Shown here: positions 48,136 to 58,045 of the stretch, piece after piece
Numbering within the stretch: the stretch's first letter is position 1
How the letters are laid out: each line of letters begins with the position of its first letter
Source: Antitrichia curtipendula
Lineage: Eukaryota > Streptophyta > Bryopsida > Hypnales > Leucodontaceae
Length of the DNA: 64,000 nucleotides
Direction of reading: 5' to 3'
Assembly: GCA_951230915.1 (NCBI GenBank)
Contig: OX579639.1
Span: 9,362,001-9,426,000 of the forward strand
Notes under the pieces: generated by a model
Seen by the model: only the letters and a program-made list of their open reading frames with translations
Told to the model about the DNA's origin: nothing
Databases searched by the model: none
Translations under genes and position numbers: made by a program

Positions 48136-50380
48136 ATGTCGAAAATGTCAAGACTGTTCTATGAGCAAAAGTGGTATAGCGCAACTTGATTCATGATTTC
48201 CACTTCAAAAAGTGGAGTCTTCTTGATTTTGCTGCAATGTGAAAAATTCAACCACAGTATTGTCGATGAAGTCCTCTAAAGTTGCAAGTTGTAAGTTGTA
48301 AGGCTCTGTGTATACAAAACACCATGAACATGATTGTGGACGTCAAACAAAGAAATTTGGGAGATTTGACAAGAAGTCCATGAATATTGCACACAGAGCA
48401 CTACATTGCAATCTTTTGAGATGAATAGCCAAACATACATCAGAAAGGGAACTTTTCATTTTAGCCTAGAAATTGTGTTAGCAATTTGAGGACAAGGACA
48501 TAACAAAATTAGAATTTCAAGACTTGTAGTACATGAGGCATAGGTAGATGATCCCTTAGAACAGAAGAGCAGTCAAAAAAGAGGACACCGTTGAGTTCCA
48601 AATTTCACCTGGTTTTCACTGTTGCATATATTCAGGACAAGAAAAATTGATTTTGAATGTATAGTTGGATGTCGCTATTGTATTCAAATTGCCGTATAGA
48701 GAGAAGTATTGTCTTCAATGTGACAAAAATAATATAAGTGTAGAGTATCCGTTGCACGTAAGAAGGGAATTGGAAAGACCTTGGAGAAGCTCGGATATAG
48801 AGAACATGTACATGAACCCTTTAATAACAATGAAGCATTCTACAAGTATTACTACATTGGATATAAACTTATATTGTTGCAACAAAAGTATTGGAAAAGG
48901 CAACATCTCACTTACTTCATCATCAATGACCGCTTCTTTTGTGCATTGGTGAGACCATTGTCCACACCGCTTGAAGGAGGTGCTCCTCTTCGAAGTCTCT
49001 CTCTATATGTCTATATTACGTTGTTGCCGGCAAAAAAAAACACTCCTAAACCGACCGCACAATGTACACTTCTAATGACGTTGCGCTTCCAATGCAACCA
49101 TTGTGTCCACTACAATTCAAAGTCAGGTCTTCTCCAACATCACAATGTTTTCTATGAACTCTACATTGATTTGACAGCGATTGCTTCTAGAAAAACTTGA
49201 TGAAAGAGGAACAACACTTCTAGCCGGAGATAGCAAACAAGGACAAGAAAGACACGCTTTGACGACAACGGCTCCTACGGCCCGCTCAAAAACTAGTAAC
49301 GCCGCAGAAGTGTGAATGCCTTGCACGACGTGCCCATTTCCATGTCGTTTCAAACACCACGTTCTATATTTCCAAGAGCTAGTGTGAATAGCGAAGAAAC
49401 TTCATGGAACGCAATTGACACCATCTTTGCACCTACTAGGTCCCACTAGCCACACCTACTTGTAAATAATTTCAAAAATCCTAAATCCTACTTCAACGTT
49501 CAACGCCTGCTTGGTTGAAACACCAAGTCTGCACATACTTTTACTGACTCTACAAGCATGGGAAGGTAGAACAGCTCATTAAGGTCAAAAGACCCTTCAC
49601 CAATAGTACCTAGGAAATGACCCTGCTACAAGGTTTTTTGAATAAATGATATTTGGGCCACAATCAGTGGCTTAGGTGACAATATGTTGCTCATTGCCAT
49701 TCTTTTCACATGTCATTTGGTGGTTCTCCATGGTCATTCAATTGTTTCCTGAGCTTAGTCATTTAATAATTTAGTTTAAAACCTAACTCTTTTTTGGCAT
49801 TTTGGTCATTTTCATTAAATTTGTAAAAGCAATTGATCAAAAAATTGACAAATAAAATTACAACTCAATTCAATTACTACGTTGAAAAGCAATTTGCACA
49901 CAACCATACTTGGATACCAAGTTTGGCTTAAATTAATAAAAAAAACTGCCAATTTTTTTTCCACTAATTCAAGGACAAAACAAACGAATCTACAAATAAA
50001 TTTAAAAAGTTGGTTTGTCAAAAATCCAAAGAATCTAATAACAATCCATTGAGTCAAATACCAATATATTATTTGACCATCTACCATCATGATTTTTTGA
50101 TGGCAAAATGAAGAAATTTCTTCATTGACATTTTGTGAGAATGAAGAGTAGATAGGTCATTTTTATGATGAAATTTAGTGTCTATCATGAATCCTCAAAG
50201 GGTACGGGACAATTTGAAGATAGGAGTTTCACCATTCATTGTCAAAAATGCAAGAATTGAAAAATGAAGAACTTTAGACCTCATTTGGGCTTAGTATGAT
50301 AACTTCTTTTTTTTAAGCTTCTTAACTTAAAAAAGTTAGTAAATCTCAAATAAGGCAACCTAAATTGGACTTCTCACACT
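48136..50380. other. Intergenic DNA, some coding-like fragments
   Basis: The + frame 48781-49200 (139 codons) has an aromatic-rich start (FYKYYYIGYKLILL) but no motif I know, and its neighbours are non-coding. Nothing else was recognised. Confidence 0.35.
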
Positions 50381-50384
50381 TTAA

Positions 50385-51306
50385 TCCCTAAAGGATTGTT
50401 TGTCCCCTTGGGCATTAGGGGACAATTTGGATCTAGGTAGGTTCTTGTTGTCTCAATTTGTAGTAAATGTTTTTGAAACTTTTCGAGGATGTGTAGTTTT
50501 GCAAGAGCTTCATGGATATATAATTTTTATTTCAATCAATATCCAGGAGAAAAAGTTATAGCACAATAAGCCAAAAATGGAGGTTGGCAGGCAACACAAA
50601 AAAATCACAAAAAGTCAAAATAAAATAAAGTTGTTTTCTTATAGTTTCATATTTTGTCTACATTTGAAATTTTGATTCATTCTATTTGGACTAGTGATGA
50701 GAAAGTTATGGACAATCTTATTCTTTGGAATAATGTAAGCATCTTCTTCAAAAAATGATTTCTAGGAGTCATTTGTGAATGCAGTTTTTAGAATTTTCCA
50801 AAAATTATTATTAGACAAGGTTGGGTATGCTTGTTGGAACAATCTCAATATTGAAATTATTGTATTTCAATTCCATCTTAGGGCTATCAACGATTTAGTT
50901 TTTCCTTCAATCTTGAACCTACTTGTACTTTATAATTTTCAATGAGTAAAAATTAAGTATTTTTTTCTTGAATTTTTTTAAGATTCTCATTTCAACTATT
51001 CAACATTAAAACTTAGAAAATCAAATTTAGTAGTATAAAAATTTCTAGTTAAAAAGATTCAAAGCCAAAAATCTAGTCAAGCAAGTTGTAAAAAACTTAT
51101 TTTCTTCACTTTGGATGCAACTATCTTGCAATCTATGCAATCAAAGTTTTCAAAATCTCTTCTATAAATTTTTATACTAGTTTGATATAAGTTCTTATGG
51201 TCAGATATGAAAAAAGAAAAAAAAATTTAATAGTTTTTTGCTCTTTGCAGTAGAAATGGTAGTTTTGAATATTTTTTGATGAAAAAAGGCCTTTGTCCTT
51301 CAGAGG
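50385..51306 (+). mobile_element. TTAA-family element, copy F
   Basis: A 922-bp copy. It is preceded by TTAA (50381-50384) and followed by TTCA (51307-51310). The ends are TCCCTAAAGGATTG and, read inward, CCTCTGAAGGACAAAGG. Internal landmarks occur in family order: GATGAGAAAGTTATGGAC, CAATTCCATCTTAGGGC, ACTATCTTGCAATCTATGC, AGAAATGGTAGTTTTG. No open frame. Confidence 0.85.
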
Positions 51307-51310
51307 TTCA

Positions 51311-52831
51311 AGGATTAAAATCATTTCTTACATATCTTGTTATCTTTGACATAAGTTAATTGAAATTTTGGTATTGTTAGTTTTTCCAAACATAAAAAAA
51401 TAAATGAAAAATTTACACCAAAATGTTCTATCATTGTATCAAAGAGTCAAATTAGAGATTTTATAACTTTGAATAGTGATGTTTAAACTAACTTAACCCA
51501 TATTGATCAACCGCCTAGAGGTTATTAAAAATTCATGTTATGCTTAGGACAAGTCTACTTTTAAATAGAACCCTAAGTAATGGTAGGTGAACAACCTTAA
51601 TGATTGCATAGAAATAAAAATTATACTTATTTTAAAAATTACAAACAAGTTTTTAAGTTTATAAATCAAATACAATTGTAGGCTAGTAGAGTGTGATTAT
51701 GCTCAAAACAAATTTGATGATTACAAACATAGAAGATTCGAAAAGAGGTCCACATTCACTACAAAATTGATGCAAAATATAAAGCCATTATATGTTCAAA
51801 GAATTTTTTGATAGAAATCCAAAAAAATTGATGATCACTAGATATGATCCAAAGTGCAAGGCATTTTTTTATTTTAGAGCCTTAGCATCAATCATTATTG
51901 AATTTCAATGGCAAAAGATGAAAGCATAATGACAAAACATAATTATAAGTGGTTTCTTAAGATGATGTTAATATCAAAGACACTACAATTTCAAGTCTAG
52001 CACCAACACATAAGACAAACTCTTAATTTCTTAGGATTGGTGAAAAGAATTCTTTACCTTTGACTTAGTTAGAAGCCTTTAAATTTCATTTATACAAATA
52101 TCAAATGTATTTTTAAAGTTTTAGATAATGTCTTTTTTGAGTATTTAGGCAACTCGTAACTCTTTGATCTTGATCTAAGTATGTATCTATTAAATTGATT
52201 TAAAAAAAAAATTGATTCCAACAAAAAAAATGAATGTTATCAACTCTAATTTCTACTCCAATTTTAGATAAATATATTGGAAAACTTCCAATATCTAATA
52301 TTACATCATCATTTGAGTTTTAAACATATTAGTATGGTCTAATCATACAATAACATATAAATTTGGTTTACAACAGTCGTGATGTTCTACACCAAAACAT
52401 AAACCGATCTATAGTGAGATTTTCAATTTTTTTTTGGATAACTTTGTATTTGATGGGAATTTCTTTTACCTTTTCTTCCAAAATTCATGATAATTCCAAA
52501 TATTCACCAAAAAAAAAAGAAAACCTCATGTATTGTACAAGATGGATGGAGGAGCTCAAATTGGATGGAAGACTATGCTTTGAATTAATTCTCAATGTGA
52601 TGGCGCCATAGTAGTGGCACACTGACCTGCAAAGAATTCTTGAGGTTCTTTTAACCCATAAACAATGTTGAGGACATTTTCCAGCCAATGAATGATAAAG
52701 AATCTTTTCATACATGACAAAAATGCAACTATTCATCTTTCAAATTTTGTGCAAAAAAGGAAGGTCTTTTACAATTATAGTTTGACTTCCAATGAGTGCT
52801 TTTGCATTTTTGTAAACCAAAAATTCACACA
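51311..52831. other. AT-rich intergenic DNA
   Basis: No gene was recognised in 1.5 kb. An isolated TTAACCCATAAAC near 52652 resembles a TTAA-family terminus without a partner. Confidence 0.45.
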
Positions 52832-53164
52832 CTACCAATCATTTCCACGGTGACCAGCACGTCGCTTAAGGATTAAGAGCCCAAGACAAGACTTTTCGAA
52901 GGGAGGATAAGGACTAAGGAATTTGCCAAGTTGTGAAACCTTCCTCCTCGCGTTATCAAGAGAGTTGTACATATTAATAACAATGTGAGTGACAAGACAA
53001 CCATCCAAGTGACAAAGACCTACAGTATTTGAGGTGTTATAATGTGCAATTGTAGAGCTTACAATTGCAATCCTCTCTTCAATCACAAGTTGAAGCTGAA
53101 CTATCAACTCTTGGAATCGGTGTTCATGAACTTCTGGAAGCTTTGTTAGTTGCATTGGATCCAA
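52832..53164 (-). CDS. Unrecognised open frame, possible exon or fragment
   Basis: A 110-codon minus-strand frame beginning MDPMQLTKLPEVHEHRFQEL with a predicted amphipathic helix (about residues 15-40) and a basic tail (LILKRRAGHRG). Its composition is more gene-like than the surroundings. Further coding-like text lies upstream on the same strand at 53890-54157, beyond a Stowaway-like insertion, with a possible donor (CAGAG then GTAACTG). I recognise no family; it may be part of a decayed multi-exon gene. Confidence 0.3.
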   Translation of the reverse strand: MDPMQLTKLPEVHEHRFQELIVQLQLVIEERIAIVSSTIAHYNTSNTVGLCHLDGCLVTHIVINMYNSLDNARRKVSQLGKFLSPYPPFEKSCLGLLILKRRAGHRGNDW

Positions 53165-53302
53165 AAAATCAAGCCTACTAACTTAATGGCACAGAAAAAC
53201 GAGTAGGACAAGCTTGAATGCAGAACTAAGCTCAGAGTGACACAGGTGTTGGAAGTCCTTGGTTTCTCAATTTTCATTGCTGGCGAAGGTGGTAAGAAAA
53301 TA

Positions 53303-53875
53303 CTCCCTTTATCCTAGTAAAAAAACTCCAAAAATCTTCACCATGAGGGATTAACTATATTTTTAGTCTTTGTGCGAGCAATTTGTACGTTCATGAACTA
53401 GTAACCCATCCTTTAGATCTATGCAAAATCTCAAATTTAGGTGCCGTCGTTCAAGCACCCAAAATCTATGCGGAAAGTATCAAAGTTGAGCATTGTTTGT
53501 GAATGTTGCCAACTCGTCATTCTTGATGATTTAAAGGTTGGTGACAACAATGGGATTGTAGAAATTTATGCTTCCAATCTAAATACCCCACCTAGGAAAC
53601 ATGGCCCCCTTCATGAACAAATCTACATAGTGCTCAAGTGGTCACCAAATCCCATCATCAACACAACTATTTGAAAAAGCAACAAGTATAAGGTGCCTCA
53701 TATAGGCAAGGCAAAGCTTGCTAGGAGAGGAATGCTCCTTGATTGCTTGCCACTAACTTCCACAAGGTCATTCAATACAACCAAAGCTTAATCAACAGTT
53801 GAAATTAGTAAATAGAAGTTTTTAGTGGGACAAAAATTGTACTCGATTTGGAGTTTCTTAGTGAGACAGAGGGAA
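53303..53875. mobile_element. Stowaway-like (Tc1/mariner) element 2
   Basis: A 573-bp element with TA on both sides (53301-53302, 53876-53877). The ends are CTCCCTTTATCCTAGTAAAA and, read inward, TTCCCTCTGTCTCACTAAG, agreeing on through AAACTCCAAA. Length is almost the same as the element at 13003, but the interior differs. A 77-codon + frame (53441-53674) lies inside and is unrecognised. Confidence 0.8.
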
Positions 53876-54107
53876 TACCAGTTACCTCTGTTGCAACAAG
53901 GGCGTGGATTTCAATGAGAAAACATGTGAATGTAAGCCTCCAGTGAATGCCAATGCTGATGTTGTGTATATACATTGGCTCTTTGCTGAAATTGACAGCA
54001 TGCGGAAGTAGGTATGAATACATGATGATGATTCTGAGTTCTTCCAAACAACTTTCATAGTCAATTGTTGGATTGATAGGCAATTTCGTTCAAATGGAGT
54101 TATTCCA

Positions 54108-54345
54108 CTACTTTCGCAGTTTTTACATTTCCAGACTGTGTGGTCTGAAATGTACAATTGTCATATTGTGTTATATGTCTGAAATCTATATTATTCCTAG
54201 ATGTCTAAAATTTACAATTGTCTTAGATGTCACTTTTGTAGTTTAGACTATGCAATCTGAAATCTATAAAAATCCTAGATTTTTGAAATGTATATTTGTC
54301 TTAGAACGGCACTTTCACGGTTCAGACCAGGTAGTCTAAAAATGA
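54108..54345 (+). repeat. Degenerate tandem repeat with TCTGAAATCTATA units
   Basis: Phrases of the form CAGACYRTGYGGTCTGAAATSTA, CAATTGTCWTA and CACTTTYRYRGTTYAGACY recur three times with changing spacing, giving a period near 65-130 bases. Confidence 0.6.
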
Positions 54346-54993
54346 CACATGAAATACTGCCATTTTAACGAAATCTCCATATTGCTTCTCCGTCTTTTGC
54401 ATCAATTAGTATGGTAGGACACTGGTAACAATGCCTTGAGTTCTGAGGTTTCTTTTTGGCACATACAAGCCAGTTTTAAAGCTAAGTTCAAGGGCCGTTG
54501 TGACAATATATGTTATCACTTGTTGCCAATTTTGAAAGAAATGGTTCCTGACATGGCTCCATTGCCACATCCTCAAGATGATTATGTTGGGCTAAAGTAG
54601 GTGTTGTTTATAGTTGTAATCAAGGAAATATACAAAATCACATGTTGGGGCCTATTTAATAGTCTTGAACTTGATTTACTGCAAGACTTACTTGGCAACT
54701 AAGCTGCTAGAGGCCATGAGTGAGTGACTCATAAATACACAAGATGATGGTTTAGAGAGCGACACAGTTGTTTGGTTTGATCTTTGTCAATGTCACAAAA
54801 AATGCATCATGAAAAACACAAGTTTCTTCTAGTGGTTTATTTGGGTTTGATCTTTGTTGGAGTGCTTAGCTATTGACGATCCACATGGACCATTAACTAT
54901 TGTAGATATGAATGTTTGAACCATCCAAATCCTTTGAATTCCAAATTGTTTTACATTGGAAATTGACAAGATTGTAATCATACTTTAATTTCC
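54346..54993. other. Intergenic DNA
   Basis: No gene or repeat was recognised. Confidence 0.4.
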
Positions 54994-54997
54994 TTTT

Positions 54998-55840
54998 TGG
55001 TAGTTGCAAGAAACACTTGTCCTATTCTTTGTCCCCTTGCCCTTGGATGGGTACTTTTTGGCTCATAACTTTTGCATACTTTGTCCGGTTGGTGTGAAAT
55101 TCAGAGTGAAGGTAGTTACAAAAGTTTCAAATATTCCGTAATTTTTTTAATTTAAAAAAAATTAGTTTACTATTTTTAAGTTGCCCCCGATTGGGTGTCT
55201 ACCTTGGGCATTTTGGGGGGTTTTAGTCTTATTTTCGACCCAAAAATATGAATTGGAAGCCACAAATTGGACATGAAGGGGGTTTAGGGTCCTTACAAGG
55301 ATTGACGAGGAGATTTTGTGAAAAAAAGAATACTAGAGTTGTTCACAGGGGCACAATGTCAATATGACCATCCTTTGCGTAGAAGTTGTAGAGGGGAAAA
55401 AATATTCAGAAGGAAATTTTTGGTGCAATGAGAGGCTTTTGTTGTCAATAAAAATGATTTTTTGGGGGGGAAATTTTCTGAATTTTTTTCCCATTTTTTA
55501 AAAATGAAAAGGAACATAGATCCTTTTTCTGCTATTTTCTGGCATTTTTGCACAACTTACAGTGCCTTTGGTAGTACCCCGCAATAGTCCAGAGTACTAC
55601 AAAGTACTCATAAGTGCTCTACAGCGGGACCTCATCCTAGTATGCCACCCTTCTTTAATGCGCTTACTGTTGTACCCGCCACCTGCCGAAATTGTAGTCT
55701 GCCTGAAATTCGAAATCGACGGTGGAGATTGCCATTGCAGAGCGTCAGCGTAGTACTTGTAGTATCAATAGTATTGCCAGTCCTATGCCCCGAAAATGCA
55801 TTTTTGGCCAAGAATCGTGAAGTGTTTCTTGCAACTACCC
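54998..55840. mobile_element. GCAAGAAACACTT TIR family, element 2
   Basis: The ends are GGTAGTTGCAAGAAACACTT on the left (first base of the TIR changed) and GGGTAGTTGCAAGAAACACT read inward from the right. TTTT flanks both sides (54994-54997, 55841-55844). Near the left end GGCTCATAACTTTTGCATAC matches element 1 in reverse, but most of the interior is different, with a GC-richer part at 55560-55780. Confidence 0.82.
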
Positions 55841-55901
55841 TTTTACATGTTACATGAACGAGACCTTATTTTCTCTAAAATGGTTGAAGGAAAAAGGATT
55901 A

Positions 55902-56615
55902 GGGTGATTGCATGAAACACTTATATCATTTGTTATATTTTATAATAGTGCCTATGATTTTTTTTTGTGCTCTTTAAAATTAGAAAATAATTTATAGAAT
56001 TTTTTAAAAATATAGCTAATGTATACACCTTAAGATGAAGTAACCACTAAAGAAAAAGCCTAGAAAAATTCTTTAAGTAGGAGAATTAAACAATGCCAAA
56101 TCTCAAGAAAATAAATGTTTTAATGTTTTAAATAGTTTTAAATAGTATATTTTTAAATAGAGAAAATAAAAATTATAAATCAACTACACGGAGATGGTCA
56201 ATCACCAAAAGAACCACAAAAATGATATTTTACATGTTTAATTTGAGATGCAAGCTACATGTGGACTTTCACACTACATAAAATTAACTATTTTTAGAAT
56301 TATTTTGGTTAATATCTACAAGTCTACTAGAAGCCCATCTCTTCCAAATTTCAACTCCAAATTAATTATTTTTGGGTACTAAATAGTTCTAAAAGAAACA
56401 AAGTGGCAAAAGTGACATAAAATTAGGGTTTTTTTTTGGACAATACAACATATTTGAAATTTTCAAAAAATTAAGTTAGGTGTATAATAGTCAAAAGTAC
56501 CTAAACTATCAATCTTGAGCTATTTAGAGCCTAAATGCAAAATATGGCCAAAAAACAAAAAAGCACACATGGTGTGGCTCAAAATAAGACAATCATGTGT
56601 TTCTTGCAACCACCC
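55902..56615. mobile_element. GCAAGAAACACTT TIR family, element 3
   Basis: The left end is GGGTGATTGCATGAAACACT and the right end, read inward, GGGTGGTTGCAAGAAACACA. Flanks ATTA (55898-55901) and ATCA (56616-56619) differ at one base. The interior is colinear with element 1: AATGTATACACCT, GAAAAATTCTYTAAGTAGGAGAA, AGTCTACTAGAAG and ATGGCCAAAAAACA occur in the same order. It lies only 61 bases from element 2. Confidence 0.88.
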
Positions 56616-56870
56616 ATCATCATGAAGTTACTAAACATACGCTATCAAATGTATTCTTTCCTCAATTCTTTCTCAAAGGCAAGATCACTAGATTTTTAAA
56701 CTTAGCTATTATGTAAATAAAACTTTAAAACTTGTAAAAATTTGAAACTCATACGCACAACTACCATTTTGCTCGTCTTGCATTATCAACGTTTTTGTTT
56801 CTTGTCATCTCGTGACTAGCTAGCTGCATTCTTTTGTTACTTGATAGCCTTTGTATACCAATTAGTTACA
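56616..56870. other. Short intergenic segment
   Basis: Upstream flank of the Dof-like pseudogene; nothing else was recognised. Confidence 0.4.
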
Positions 56871-57170
56871 ATGGCAACTACCTAGGAAACCCTTGCGCTA
56901 GAATTGTACTGTTGCTAATTCTACTATTATTGCAAGGTTGAATCCAATGACGGTTTGTTCAAGTACTTTGACAACAAGAAGGTGGACCAGCTGTGGTACC
57001 AACGCCACTATTGCCAAAAATTCTTCACATAAGGGTTGCACAATCATTTGTAGTACAAGATCTACACCCCACAACGTAATGAGAATTCTATAGAACTGAA
57101 GAGCCTATTGTGCCAATGTTGCTAATGTGGCGTGGCCGACAATGCACTCTTCAAGTACTATAACAATAAC
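56871..57170 (+). pseudogene. Dof-like C2C2 zinc-finger pseudogene, truncated
   Basis: One frame from ATG at 56871 reads MATT, TAG, ETLALELYCC, TAA, then FYYYCKVESNDGLFKYFDN and KKVDQLWYQRHYCQKFFT, TAA, and later LLCQCC, TAA, CGVADNALFKYYNNNGG. The pattern C-x(n)-KYFDNKKVDQ-x2-Y-x4-C-x-K-F-F-T is that of a Dof-type C2C2 finger (YNN...Q.RY.C..C..YWT), and a second finger seems to start before the break. At least five in-frame stops occur in 100 codons. The sequence ends where a TIR-like end begins at 57171. Confidence 0.6.
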
Positions 57171-58045
57171 GGGGGTTGCTATTTTGCGTGCGTAGAGATG
57201 CGAGCGCAGAGCGGTGAGCGTAGATTTGCGAGCGCAGAGCGTTTGAAGTTATTTAATTTGCGGAACACGGGCAATAAAGTAAAAGTTATAAAATATTTTA
57301 AGAGTTGATGCTCCTGAAATTTATAATAATAATGGACCTATGACCATGGAGTAGGTTGCAGAAGTATGGTGTAGATCAATTTATGGTTGACAGTACACGT
57401 ACAATGAAGAAGACAAAAGTTGCAAGTACCGGTCAGAAGGTCCTATGACCGTGGTGATAAGGGTTATTTGAGGTTTAGGAGATATAATATGTGTGGTTCT
57501 GAATTGAAGCAAGAAGAAGAGCGGAAGGGAAGCCGAGTGGGAGTGAGGGTGTTTTGTTGAGGGGACTACTAAAGTTAGGGAGAGTCCGTGATGTTGAAGG
57601 GGCACGGAGGAGTGAGGAAGAGCAACTACCGTGGTGGTAGGGGAACATGTTTTCTCACGATTTAGCGTATGTTTAGGGTTTAGAAGGCAGAGGCAAATGG
57701 TTTAGAGTGCTCAGAGATGATAGATTTAGGATTTAGGGTAGTTCGAAGGAGAATCAAGATGCAGAAAGAGAGATACATGAGTGTAAGTGAAAGAATAGAC
57801 AGCTACAGTTTAAGAAGAGAGACCGACTAATGGACAATAGGATAGTTCCAAAGTTCAGAGTATTATGAATTTACATGATGAGGGGGAAATACTCCAATAA
57901 CTTCTTTAGGATTTGATTATGGAGCAAGTTGAAAACAACAAAATCTGTATGCACAGACTATGGCGGTGGCCCTTCTAGTATCACCGCCTTTTGTTGAAAG
58001 TAGGGGGGCAGGATCACATTGTTGTATTGGGACTATTTATGCTCA
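57171..58045. repeat. TIR-like end related to the 30.6-kb element, then MULE 3' flank
   Basis: GGGGGTTGCTATTTTGCGTG followed by GCGAGCGCAGAGCG repeats (57171-57242) resembles the inward-read right end of the 30637-32235 element (GGGCGTGCTATTTTGTGAG). Further in, GGACCTATGACCATGG (about 57330) and GGTCCTATGACCGTGG (about 57441) match a phrase of that element. No matching right end was found in the window. TTTAGGGTTTAG and similar text lie at 57670-57735. Confidence 0.5.

Noticed and set aside
48781..49200. 139-codon + frame
   Set aside because: No motif, AT-rich surroundings, no splice context; may be chance.
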